A DNA stretch of 15,628 nucleotides from UBA1081 sp964454355 (GTDB taxonomy: Bacteria > Bacillota > Clostridia > Oscillospirales > Acutalibacteraceae): the NCBI GenBank assembly GCA_964454355.1, contig CAYVTA010000050.1, forward strand, positions 1-15,628, read 5' to 3'. The translations under genes were made by a program, and so were the position numbers. This document shows positions 1-8,598 of this stretch, piece by piece; position 1 is the first letter of the stretch, and every line of letters begins with the position of its first letter. The notes beneath the pieces are model-generated. The model saw nothing but the letters and a program-made list of their open reading frames with translations. It searched no databases and was not told the origin of the DNA.

Positions 1-3000
1 ATGGTACCACGTCTGTGGGTGATAAGTATAAACTGGGTTCTTTCGGTCATGTTTTTCAGGTATCTGGCATATCTGAGAACGTTTACGTCATCAAGTGCAG
101 CTTCAACCTCATCAAAAATACAGAAAGGCGAAGGTGTAACCTTAAGAATTGCAAAAAGAAGTGCAATTGCACAAAGTCCTTTTTCACCGCCTGAAAGAAG
201 AGTCATACTCTTGACATTTTTGCCGGGAGGCTGTGCCTTAATTTCAATTCCGCATTCAAGAATATCGTTTTCGTCCTCAAGAATCAGCTCTGCACTGCCT
301 CCGCCGAAAAGACGAGAAAATGTTTCACTGAAATTAGAATTGATAATGTCAAATCGTTCACGGAATTGAACCGCCATTTTATCTGTAAGACCGTAAATCA
401 GCTTATTAAGCTCTGCTTTTGATTTTTCAACATCTTCAAGCTGAGCCTTCATAAATTCATAACGCTCGGAAACTTCCTTATATTCATCAATCGCCGCAAC
501 ATTTACGCTGCCCAATGACTTTATTTTGGATTTGATTTCAGCCAACCGCTTTTTTGCTTCCGGAAGAGATTCGAGCTGAATATCAAGCTCTGCCGCTTCA
601 CGGCGTGTAAGCTTGTACTCTTCAAAAAGCTTTGACTCTGTCTCTTCTTGCTGAGCCATGAGAGAATTTTTCTTCTCCTCAAGTCTTACAAGCTCTGCGG
701 AAAGCTTTTCCTTTTCTTCCGTCTTTGAACGCTCTTCAACTCGAAGCTCATTTGAACGTTTTTCACTAAATTCACGCTTAACGGTAAGAGCCGCAGTTCG
801 AGATGTTTGCTGTTCGATATCTTTTCTTAGCTCTTCGGCTTTTGTATTAAGCTCATCAATTCTCGAATTGAGTTTTTCGTTCTTTTCAACAGCATCCTTG
901 ATCTCAAGGTCTAATTTCCCTATTCTGTCGGATTGACCGTTTTTTCGCTCTTCAAGGTCTGCTATTCCGGCTCTGTGGTTTTCTATATCTCGCATAAATG
1001 CAACGATTTCAAGGTTGATTTCTGAAATTTGAGAACCAATTTTCTCTCTTTCATCGGAAAGATTTTGTCTGTCATCGGAAAGGGTGTCTGACTTCTTTCT
1101 GTAAGCATCCATTTCCTTTTCAACAGCCTCGGCTTCCGCCTGGGCTTCATTTTGTGCAGTCTGAAGCTGTTTTACACGCTCAACGGCAGTCAGTGTTTCA
1201 TCTGATAGAGCTTTCATTGAGTTTTCAGCAATAGCCAGCTTGCTTTCGGAAAGGGTCAGTGCACTGTCAGCTTTGATTTTTTCTTCCTGCTCTCGCATAA
1301 GATCGCCTTTTACACCTTCAAGAGCTGCATTGTCTGCACTGTAATCCTCTTTAAGCTTTTTATACTGATTTTCAAGCTCTTCAAGATGCTTTTTATCGTT
1401 CTCTATCTCACTGTTGAGACGCTCGATTTCATTGGCTCTTGACAAAAAACCGGAATGTTCAATTTTTGAACCACCTGTCATAGAACCGCCGGCATTTACG
1501 ACCTGACCGTCAAGAGTAACTATTTTAAATCTATGATTATATTTTTTGCCTATAGCTGTTGCAGAATCAATATCTTCGGCAATAACTGTTTTTCCTAACT
1601 GAGAATCTATAATATTCTTATACTTTTTATCATAACTAACAATATTTGCAGCGACATCAATGTAGCCGAAGCAATCATCAAGTCCGTCTTCGTGAAGCTC
1701 TCTGCCCTTGAGTGTATCCATAGGGAAAAAGGTAGCTCGACCCAGTCGATTATCCTTCAGATAATACATTGCTTTCTTTGCATTTCCGCTGTTTTCCGTG
1801 ACGATATGCTGAATTGCGGCACCCAGTGCCGTTTCAATAGCAAGAGAATATGTATCAGGAACACTGATAAGCTGAGAAAGTGGCCCATGAATGCCCTTGA
1901 GCTGTCCGTTTGCAGATGCTTTCATAACTGCCTTAACACTGCCCTGATAGCCCTCCATGTTTTTTTGCATATCAAGCAACATACTCACACGGTTTTTCTT
2001 CTGCTCAAGCTCAAGCTTTGCATTATCCGTCATAAAACGATGCTGTTCCATTTTTTGAGCTTTTGACTTCACTCTTATCATATACCCGGAAACAGAATTT
2101 GTAAAGCCTGAGATTTTCTCTCTGTGAAGCTCGACCTTGTTGCTGCAAGCCGTAACTTCTGCTTTAAGAGCTGAAATTTCCTGTGCCTTTGCTTTTATCT
2201 CTCCCTCAACGGAAGAACGTCTTGACTCGATTTCTTCAAGTGAAGATGAAGCAGAAGTATATCTGATTTTAGCTTCAGACAGTCTCTTTGCAAGTGATGC
2301 CAGCATATCGGATATTTTAACATATTCATCCGCAACATCAACGTCACGGGCACGAAGTGAATTAAGTTTAAGATTCAAAGAATCTATTACTTCTTTTTTC
2401 TCTGCAATAATACCGTTCAGATCCTCAATAGCAAGAGTAGTTTTTTCTATCTGCTCATCAATCTGAACACCTGACATATTCTCTTGTGCTTTTTCTTTTT
2501 CTATTCGTTCAATCGTCGCCTTATTATACTCTATTGAGTTTTTATTGACGGCAATAAGAGATTCAACTGAAGATGTCTCCTCCTGAGAGGTGTGTATAAG
2601 TCTTCTTACATTATCGATTTCAATGTTTATATTTTTTATGCTTTCCGCAGCTTCTTCAGATTCGGAAATAATTTTTTCCAAATCCTTTTCAATCTGCTGA
2701 TAATGCATCTGAGCCACGGTATATTTATTGCTTTGTTCACGGATAAGATCTGCGGACTTATCAAGGATGTCAAGCCACAGACCAATTTCCAGATTTTTTC
2801 TTTCAGATGCAAGTGCTAAAAACTTCTGAGCCTTTTCGCTTTGTTTCTCCAAAGGTCCGACACGCTCTTCAAGCCCAGTGAGAATATCACGAAGTCTTAA
2901 AAGATTTTCCTCAGCCTGAGAAAGACGTTTTAATGCATCAGCACGGCGATAACGATAATGAGAAATACCTGCTGCCTCTTCAAACATTTCACGTCTGTCC

Positions 3001-3464
3001 TCACTCTTTGCAGAGACCATATCCTCAATTCTGCCCTGGCTGACCATCGAATAGCCGTCACGACCCAATCCCGTATCCATAAAAAGTTCATGGATATCAC
3101 GCAATCTGACGTTTTCACCGTTTATTTTATATTCACTTTCACCTGAGCGATAAAAACGGCGTGTAACGGCAACTTCATCGCTGTCTTTCGGCAGTTTTCT
3201 ATCACTGTTATCAAGCCGTAAAGTAACTTCAGCAAAGCCCTGGGCTCTTCTTGTTCGGGTACCGCTGAAAACGACATCCTCCATTTTTGAGCCACGCAGA
3301 GACTTTGTTGACTGTTCACCGAGAACCCATTTCACGGCGTCGGCAATATTACTTTTTCCTGAACCGTTGGGTCCGACTACGGCTGTCATGCCTTTACCGA
3401 ATTCAAGCTTGGTTTTATCGGGAAAGGACTTGAAGCCCTGCATTTCAAGTGATTTTAAATACAT
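1..3464 (-). CDS. smc: Chromosome segregation ATPase Smc (3' end cut by window edge)
   Basis: Smc dimers form the core of the bacterial condensin complex (with ScpA and ScpB), which organises and segregates the chromosome. I read 1154 codons without a stop in the parts translated. The Walker A motif GPNGSGKSN lies at residues 31-39. It is followed by a head segment with GRDGYSMVSQGRIEDM and FEEAAGIS, long charged coiled-coil arms, and a hinge at about residues 520-670 that contains GIHGPLSQL (from 524), TLDGQVVNAGG and GGSMTGGS (659-666). The ABC signature LSGGEK is at 1090-1095, Walker B FCIFDEVEAALDD has its D-E pair at 1118-1119, and the switch motif LITHRRGT is the last thing visible. Family members are usually about 1190 residues, so roughly 30-40 codons are missing beyond the edge. 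The ATG lies one base after the stop of the radical SAM gene, with a GAGGA ribosome site inside that gene's last codons. ftsY is a common next gene in Firmicutes but is outside the window. Confidence 0.97.
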   Translation of the reverse strand, partial: MYLKSLEMQGFKSFPDKTKLEFGKGMTAVVGPNGSGKSNIADAVKWVLGEQSTKSLRGSKMEDVVFSGTRTRRAQGFAEVTLRLDNSDRKLPKDSDEVAVTRRFYRSGESEYKINGENVRLRDIHELFMDTGLGRDGYSMVSQGRIEDMVSAKSEDRREMFEEAAGISHYRYRRADALKRLSQAEENLLRLRDILTGLEERVGPLEKQSEKAQKFLALASERKNLEIGLWLDILDKSADLIREQSNKYTVAQMHYQQIEKDLEKIISESEEAAESIKNINIEIDNVRRLIHTSQEETSSVESLIAVNKNSIEYNKATIERIEKEKAQENMSGVQIDEQIEKTTLAIEDLNGIIAEKKEVIDSLNLKLNSLRARDVDVADEYVKISDMLASLAKRLSEAKIRYTSASSSLEEIESRRSSVEGEIKAKAQEISALKAEVTACSNKVELHREKISGFTNSVSGYMIRVKSKAQKMEQHRFMTDNAKLELEQKKNRVSMLLDMQKNMEGYQGSVKAVMKASANGQLKGIHGPLSQLISVPDTYSLAIETALGAAIQHIVTENSGNAKKAMYYLKDNRLGRATFFPMDTLKGRELHEDGLDDCFGYIDVAANIVSYDKKYKNIIDSQLGKTVIAEDIDSATAIGKKYNHRFKIVTLDGQVVNAGGSMTGGSKIEHSGFLSRANEIERLNSEIENDKKHLEELENQYKKLKEDYSADNAALEGVKGDLMREQEEKIKADSALTLSESKLAIAENSMKALSDETLTAVERVKQLQTAQNEAQAEAEAVEKEMDAYRKKSDTLSDDRQNLSDEREKIGSQISEINLEIVAFMRDIENHRAGIADLEERKNGQSDRIGKLDLEIKDAVEKNEKLNSRIDELNTKAEELRKDIEQQTSRTAALTVKREFSEKRSNELRVEERSKTEEKEKLSAELVRLEEKKNSLMAQQEETESKLFEEYKLTRREAAELDIQLESLPEAKKRLAEIKSKIKSLGSVNVAAIDEYKEVSERYEFMKAQLEDVEKSKAELNKLIYGLTDKMAVQFRERFDIINSNFSETFSRLFGGGSAELILEDENDILECGIEIKAQPPGKNVKSMTLLSGGEKGLCAIALLFAILKVTPSPFCIFDEVEAALDDVNVLRYARYLKNMTERTQFILITHRRGT

Positions 3465-3465
3465 A

Positions 3466-4467
3466 CTATTCCTCGCAAATCAATCGGACTTCGTATTTCC
3501 GAAGTCCATCATCGCCTTTGACTTTTGCATTCACGCCCAAAGCTTCAAGGCTTAATAAATTCGACCTCTTCTGCCCTGTCATTTTGGAAATTTCACAGGG
3601 AGAAACAAATATAACAGTGTTTCCGCTTATATTGTTGTTTTTTATTATTTCTTTAACTTTTTTCAGATATATTTTGCTTTCGCAAAGCTCTCTGAATGCC
3701 GGATGGTAAGCACCTGCTATGTATCCATCCTCCACGTTTCCTCCGGAATGAAGCCCCAGACGGATGACTTTTATATTGTTTTCATTAAACATTTCAAGTA
3801 ATTCGGAACAAAGCATTACTGCTTCATCCACTGTTTGAGGAGCATATTTGCCCTCATCATAGAGCTGAGCAAGTTTTGTGTTTTCAAGTACAACAGTAGG
3901 ATAAATTCTTACGGTGCTCGGCCTTAAAGCAATGATTTTTCTCGCAGTTTCAACAGCTGTTTCATCATTATCACCATAGAGACCGGTCATCATCTGAAGT
4001 CCCAACTCAAATCCGTACTGTTTTATAAGCCCAGAAGCACTTATAATATCATCAGCCGTATGACCTCTTTCATTCATTTCAAGAACTGAATCTGACATAC
4101 TCTGTGCACCCAATTCAATTGCTGTAACAGAGTATTTTTTCAAAATTTCGAGAATTTCCGCATTTACTGCATCAGGTCTTGTTGAACATCTGATTCCGCC
4201 GAAATATCCATCCCTGATATATGGATAAGCACATTCAAGAAGATATATCATATAATCCCTGTCAATAGCTGTAAAGCTGCCGCCAAAGAATGCAATCTCG
4301 CTGTTTTGTCGGTCATATTCACTTTTCAAAGCAATCGACACAGCAGAATCAATATCTTCTTTTGCAAGTCTTTTAGATGAACCGGAGATTGTTCTCTGGT
4401 TACAGAAGCTGCAGGTGTGAGGACACCCTTCATGGGGCACAAACAATGACACATTTATGTGCTTCAT
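3466..4467 (-). CDS. Radical SAM protein, Elp3-like, without acetyltransferase domain
   Basis: A 333-residue radical SAM enzyme. The iron-sulfur/SAM site is the CX3CX2C motif formed by Cys15, Cys19 and Cys22 in GCPHTCSFCNQ. FFGGSFTAID at residues 60-69 is the glycine-rich SAM-binding strand of the fold. The sequence resembles the radical SAM half of Elp3, and such proteins are often annotated as 'elongator complex protein 3'. However, its length leaves no room for a full GNAT acetyltransferase domain, so tRNA wobble-uridine modification cannot be assumed. The true substrate is unknown to me. Its ATG overlaps the rnc stop in an ATGA, and its TAG sits one base before the smc start, so the three genes are almost certainly co-transcribed and translationally coupled. 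The radical SAM fold is certain; the subfamily is fairly sure; the function is open. Confidence 0.9.
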   Translation of the reverse strand: MKHINVSLFVPHEGCPHTCSFCNQRTISGSSKRLAKEDIDSAVSIALKSEYDRQNSEIAFFGGSFTAIDRDYMIYLLECAYPYIRDGYFGGIRCSTRPDAVNAEILEILKKYSVTAIELGAQSMSDSVLEMNERGHTADDIISASGLIKQYGFELGLQMMTGLYGDNDETAVETARKIIALRPSTVRIYPTVVLENTKLAQLYDEGKYAPQTVDEAVMLCSELLEMFNENNIKVIRLGLHSGGNVEDGYIAGAYHPAFRELCESKIYLKKVKEIIKNNNISGNTVIFVSPCEISKMTGQKRSNLLSLEALGVNAKVKGDDGLRKYEVRLICEE

Positions 4468-5156
4468 ACATCAACGCCCATAAGTCGGAGAGCCTCTTTT
4501 GCAGCCATCTGTTCTGCTTGCTTCTTACTTCTGCCTGTACCTGTTCCGATAACATTGCTGTTAAGTTTAACTTCTACAATAAAAGTTTTGTCATGGTCGG
4601 GACCGGATTCACCTGCCATGAAATACTCAAGTATCTCACCGTGATTTCTCTGAGTTATTTCCTGCAAAGCTGATTTGTAATCCGAAATGGTATTTTCTTC
4701 AACGGAAGCATTTGAAATAAATCCGAGAACAAATTTTTTTGCTTCTTTAAAGCCTGCATCAAGATAAATTGCAGCTATGACAGATTCAAAAGCATCAGCT
4801 AAAATCGAAGGTCTTTCTCTGCCGCCGGTGTTTATCTCACCTTTGCCCAGCCTCATAAACTCACCCAGTTTTATAGACTTTGCAAACTTATAAAGTGACT
4901 TTTCGCACACGAGCGAAGCTCTGAGTTTTGTAAGCTGACCTTCAGGCATTTCAGGATGATTGGTGTAAAGATATTCTGCTGTGATCATTCCCAAAACTGA
5001 GTCACCAAGAAATTCAAGGCGTTCGTTAAACGCAACCCTTCCCTGCATTTCGTTTGCATAAGAAGAATGAGTCAGTGCTGTCTGCAAAAGTGATTTATCT
5101 TTAAATTCATATCCGATTATCTGTTCAAAAATAGTCAAATTATCATCTTCAATCAA
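4464..5156 (-). CDS. rnc: Ribonuclease III (TTG start)
   Basis: A double-strand-specific endoribonuclease that processes rRNA precursors and structured mRNAs; it acts as a dimer with Mg2+. The N-terminal nuclease domain carries the signature NERLEFLGDS. Glu45, Glu48 and Asp52, with Asp121 and Glu124 in LADAFES, match the conserved acidic residues of the family. The double-stranded RNA-binding domain covers about residues 159-228 (SDYKSALQEI to KKQAEQMAAKEAL). At 230 residues the length is normal. No in-frame ATG exists near the N-terminus. The first codon after an in-frame TAA is TTG, which overlaps the trmFO stop in TTGATTGA, and a second TTG lies six codons later (5136-5138). Neither has a strong ribosome site, so the exact start is uncertain by six residues. 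Its neighbour smc is the same as in Bacillus. Confidence 0.95.
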   Translation of the reverse strand: MIEDDNLTIFEQIIGYEFKDKSLLQTALTHSSYANEMQGRVAFNERLEFLGDSVLGMITAEYLYTNHPEMPEGQLTKLRASLVCEKSLYKFAKSIKLGEFMRLGKGEINTGGRERPSILADAFESVIAAIYLDAGFKEAKKFVLGFISNASVEENTISDYKSALQEITQRNHGEILEYFMAGESGPDHDKTFIVEVKLNSNVIGTGTGRSKKQAEQMAAKEALRLMGVDV

Positions 5157-6456
5157 TTATTTGTGTACTGAGAATATCAAGGCTGCGTTTAGCAAGAGCA
5201 GCATAACGCTCCTTCTTGTCTCTGATTTTTTCAGGCAATTGCGGAAGCAATCCAAATGATGCCCCCATAGGCTGAAAATTAGTTACATAGCTATCGCTTA
5301 TGTATCCGGCAAGAGCTCCCATCATATTTTCGGGCGGAAGAATCATAGTCTGTTCACCTTTGATTCTCTTTGCTGCATTGATGCCTGCCATAATACCTGC
5401 AGCCGCAGATTCCATATAGCCTTCAACACCTGTGATTTGTCCTGCAAAAAAGATTTGCGGATGCTTTTTCATTGAAAAATCACCGTTAAGAAGACGGGGG
5501 GAATCAAGGAATGTATTACGGTGCATTACTCCGTAACGGACAAACTCCGCATCACGAAGAGCAGGAATCATTGAGAAAACCCTTTTTTGTTCGGGAAATT
5601 TCAGATTTGTCTGAAAACCTACAAGATTATACATTGTTCCCTCTCTGTTCTCCTTTCTCAATTGAAGAACAGCCCAAGGTCTGTGTCCTGTATTAGGATC
5701 ACGAAGACCTACTGGTTTTAACGGGCCAAAACGAAGAGTATCTGCCCCTCTTTTCGCCATAATTTCAACAGGCATACAGCCTTCATATATATGTTTTTTA
5801 TCAAACTCATGAAGAAGAGCGATTTCAGCATTTACAAGCTCGTTATAAAAGCTCTCGTACTCTTCCTTATTCATTGGACAGTTGATATAATCTTCATCAC
5901 CGCCTCTGTCATACCTTGACTGACAGAAAGCTTTTGTCATATCAATACTGTCTGCTTCAACAACGGGAGCCGCAGCATCAAAGAAGCTGAGAAAAGCACT
6001 TCCCGTAAGCTTTTTTATACTTTCCGCAAGCTTATCCGACACTAAAGGTCCTGCGGCAATGACCACAGAATCATAACCTTCCGGTATGTCGGTTATTTCT
6101 TTACGAATAAGCGTAATATTTTCATCATTTTCTATTCTTTCGGTTACAAGAGAAGAAAATATATCTCTGTCAACAGCCAATGCACCACCGGCAGGAACAG
6201 CAGAGCGTTCAGCACACTCAACAGTTACGCTGCCTAGAATTTTCATTTCTGCTTTAAGAAGTCCTGCGGCTGATTCGATACGCATAGCCTTAAAAGAATT
6301 AGAGCAAACCAATTCACACAGATTCTCCGATTTGTGAGCAAGAGAATATCTTACCGGCTTCATTTCAAAGAGGTCAACCTTGATTCCTCTTTTTGAAAGC
6401 TGTGCCGCACATTCAACACCTGCAAAACCGCCGCCTATAACTGCCGCCTTATTCAT
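5149..6456 (-). CDS. trmFO: TrmFO: folate/FAD-dependent tRNA uracil-54 methyltransferase
   Basis: Makes 5-methyluridine at position 54 of the tRNA T-loop, using methylenetetrahydrofolate as the methyl donor and reduced FAD. The 435-residue protein opens with the FAD-binding motif VIGGGFAGVECA (residues 6-17). The two family cysteines are visible as Cys51 (LVCSNSF) and Cys227 (EGCMPVE), corresponding to Cys53 and Cys226 of the Bacillus enzyme. VGFQTNLKFPEQKRVF (279-294) and the C-terminal FAD-contact segment FAGQITGVEGYMES (337-350) are typical. I placed the start at the ATG of MNKAAV, not at codons up to 45 positions upstream, because the protein family begins there, the topA stop overlaps it in ATGAATAA, and AAGGAAG lies a good distance upstream. 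topA followed by trmFO is a conserved Firmicute pair. Confidence 0.97.
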   Translation of the reverse strand: MNKAAVIGGGFAGVECAAQLSKRGIKVDLFEMKPVRYSLAHKSENLCELVCSNSFKAMRIESAAGLLKAEMKILGSVTVECAERSAVPAGGALAVDRDIFSSLVTERIENDENITLIRKEITDIPEGYDSVVIAAGPLVSDKLAESIKKLTGSAFLSFFDAAAPVVEADSIDMTKAFCQSRYDRGGDEDYINCPMNKEEYESFYNELVNAEIALLHEFDKKHIYEGCMPVEIMAKRGADTLRFGPLKPVGLRDPNTGHRPWAVLQLRKENREGTMYNLVGFQTNLKFPEQKRVFSMIPALRDAEFVRYGVMHRNTFLDSPRLLNGDFSMKKHPQIFFAGQITGVEGYMESAAAGIMAGINAAKRIKGEQTMILPPENMMGALAGYISDSYVTNFQPMGASFGLLPQLPEKIRDKKERYAALAKRSLDILSTQIID

Positions 6457-8575
6457 CACTGTCTTCCTTATCGACATTTTTCTTACTCTTTGTAATTTTA
6501 CATTCATAACCGCAGCCCTCATTAAGGCACTTAAGAACTGAACGTCTGCTCTTAAAAAGGGTTTTTCCGCAGTCTGGACACACATCAGCAACAGGTGTAT
6601 CCCAAGTCATAAAGTTACAGTTCGGATAATTTCCGCATCCGAAGAAAGTATTACCTTTCTTTGATTTTTTGCCTATAACTTCACCGCCGCAGACGGGACA
6701 TTTGCCCTGAGTATGCTCAATATAAGGTTTTGCATTTTTACAGTCAGGATAACCGGGGCAAGCAAGGAATTTTCCGAATCTTCCGATTTTTATGACCATA
6801 TTCTTACCGCACTTTTCACATACCTCGTCGGTTATATCCTCTTCGAGCTGAATTTTTACTCCTGCCATTGATTCCTTTGCCTTTGCAAGAGTATCTTCAA
6901 ATTCACCGTAAAATTCATGAAGCATTGCAATATAATCAAGATTGCCAGCCTCTACTTCATCAAGACTTGTTTCCATGCCTGCGGTAAACTTTGTATTTAC
7001 GATTTTGGGAAATTGCTCTTTCAGAAGTTTTGTGGTTGCAATGCCCAATTCAGTGGGCTTAAGCTGTTTACGTTCTCTGACAACATAGCTTCTGCGTGTA
7101 ATGGTTGAAATAATTGTAGCGTATGTGCTGGGTCTGCCCACACCTGTCTCTTCAAGCATTTTTATAAGAGAAGCTTCGGTATATCTTGGTGGTGGCTGTG
7201 TAAAATGCTGTTCGGGAATGAGTTCTCGGAATTTAAGAGCATCGCCGCTTTTCATTTCAGGCATATGAGTTTCGTTCTCGTCATCTTCATCAGCAGTCTG
7301 ATAAAGAGCCGTAAATCCGTCAAATTTTACGGAATAACCGCTTGATGAGAACATACAATAGCCCTCTGCACCCTCTTTTTCAGCTTTAATTTCAACTTTG
7401 ACTGTATCCTGAATGCAACACTCCATAAGACTTGCAATAAATCGCTTCCAAATAAGGGAATAGAGATTATATTGTTCTGAAGTAAGAGCACTTTTAGCCA
7501 GTTCCGGAGTAAGAGAGGGAACAGTCGGTCTTATAGCCTCATGACCATCCTGTGTTCTGCCCTTTGTTTTAAAATATCTTGGCTTTTCAGGAAGATATCT
7601 GTCTCCGTATGCACTCTTAATATAATCAACACCTGCGGCTCTTGATTCTTCTGAAATACGAAGTGAGTCAGTTCTCATATAAGTGATAAGACCGATTGAG
7701 CCGTAACCGGGAACATCAATACCTTCGTAAAGCTCCTGAGCAATTTTCATTGTACGCTGAGATGTGAAGCCCAATCTATGAGAAGCATCCTGCTGAAGAG
7801 TAGATGTTGTAAAAGGAGGCATAGGCTGTTTTTTTCTGGTACCTTTTTTGACATTATCAACAGAATAAACAGCACCGTCAAGAAGGGAAACATATTTGTC
7901 AGTCTGCTCCTTGTTAACAAGCTTCACCTTACCGGTTTCATCGCCGATAAATGCTGCTTTGAAAACCTTTCTTGAATGAGGAGCTGTAAGCTTTGCTGTC
8001 AAAGACCAGTATTCCTCGGGCACAAAAGCATTTATTTCATCTTCTCTGTCAACGATAAGGCGTACCGCAACGCTCTGAACACGTCCGGCGGAAAGGCCTC
8101 TTCTGATTTTCTGAGAAATGAATGGGCTTAGGCGATAACCTACAAGTCTGTCGAGGATTCGTCTTGCCTGCTGAGCATTAACAAGATCCATATCGATTTT
8201 CTCAGGATTTGCCATGCCTGCTTCAACGCTTTTTTTATTTATTTCATTAAATTTAACTCTCTTTGTCTTATCAATATCAAGGTCAAGAAGTGTCGCCAGA
8301 TGCCATGAGATTGCTTCACCCTCACGGTCCGGGTCAGTTGCAAGATAAACTTCTTCGCTGTTTTTTGCAAGCTCGGAAAGTTCTTTTACAAGCTTTTCTT
8401 TACCCTTGACAATAACATATTTAGGGGCAAAATCATTTTTGACATCAACACTGAGCTTAGCAGCGTAAAGGTCTCTGACGTGTCCCATAGATGCTTTAAC
8501 TTCATATCCCTGACCTAAGTACTTTTTTATTGTACCTGCCTTTGTGGGAGACTCAACTATAACTAATTTAGACAT
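6449..8575 (-). CDS. topA: DNA topoisomerase I (type IA)
   Basis: Relaxes negative supercoils by single-strand cleavage and passage. The 708-residue protein has the Toprim domain at the N-terminus, with VESPTKAGTI (Glu8) and the DxDxE acidic triad in ATDPDREGEAI (Asp81, Asp83, Glu85). The type IA core follows, with LSAGRVQSVAVR (161-172) and the active-site tyrosine Tyr299 in GLITYMRTDS. The C-terminus carries three four-cysteine zinc modules, at Cys586/589/606/612, Cys626/629/647/653 and Cys666/669/683/688, then a lysine-rich tail. AGGA lies 8 nt before the ATG. The gene follows dprA after 23 bases, and its stop overlaps the trmFO start by eight bases. No missing residue was noted. Confidence 0.98.
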   Translation of the reverse strand: MSKLVIVESPTKAGTIKKYLGQGYEVKASMGHVRDLYAAKLSVDVKNDFAPKYVIVKGKEKLVKELSELAKNSEEVYLATDPDREGEAISWHLATLLDLDIDKTKRVKFNEINKKSVEAGMANPEKIDMDLVNAQQARRILDRLVGYRLSPFISQKIRRGLSAGRVQSVAVRLIVDREDEINAFVPEEYWSLTAKLTAPHSRKVFKAAFIGDETGKVKLVNKEQTDKYVSLLDGAVYSVDNVKKGTRKKQPMPPFTTSTLQQDASHRLGFTSQRTMKIAQELYEGIDVPGYGSIGLITYMRTDSLRISEESRAAGVDYIKSAYGDRYLPEKPRYFKTKGRTQDGHEAIRPTVPSLTPELAKSALTSEQYNLYSLIWKRFIASLMECCIQDTVKVEIKAEKEGAEGYCMFSSSGYSVKFDGFTALYQTADEDDENETHMPEMKSGDALKFRELIPEQHFTQPPPRYTEASLIKMLEETGVGRPSTYATIISTITRRSYVVRERKQLKPTELGIATTKLLKEQFPKIVNTKFTAGMETSLDEVEAGNLDYIAMLHEFYGEFEDTLAKAKESMAGVKIQLEEDITDEVCEKCGKNMVIKIGRFGKFLACPGYPDCKNAKPYIEHTQGKCPVCGGEVIGKKSKKGNTFFGCGNYPNCNFMTWDTPVADVCPDCGKTLFKSRRSVLKCLNEGCGYECKITKSKKNVDKEDSDE

Positions 8576-8598
8576 ATGATCAATCCTAAAACAAAATT

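Noticed and set aside
1..3465. Several plus-strand open frames of 60-124 codons (for example 1-369, 658-936, 1692-2066, 2137-2466)
   Set aside because: They lie opposite the continuous smc reading frame, have serine/leucine-rich compositions expected of coiled-coil antisense, and match no family I recognise.
6457..6591. A 45-residue N-terminal extension of TrmFO
   Set aside because: It overlaps the end of topA in another frame, does not fit the family N-terminus, and the ATG at 6456 has a good ribosome site.
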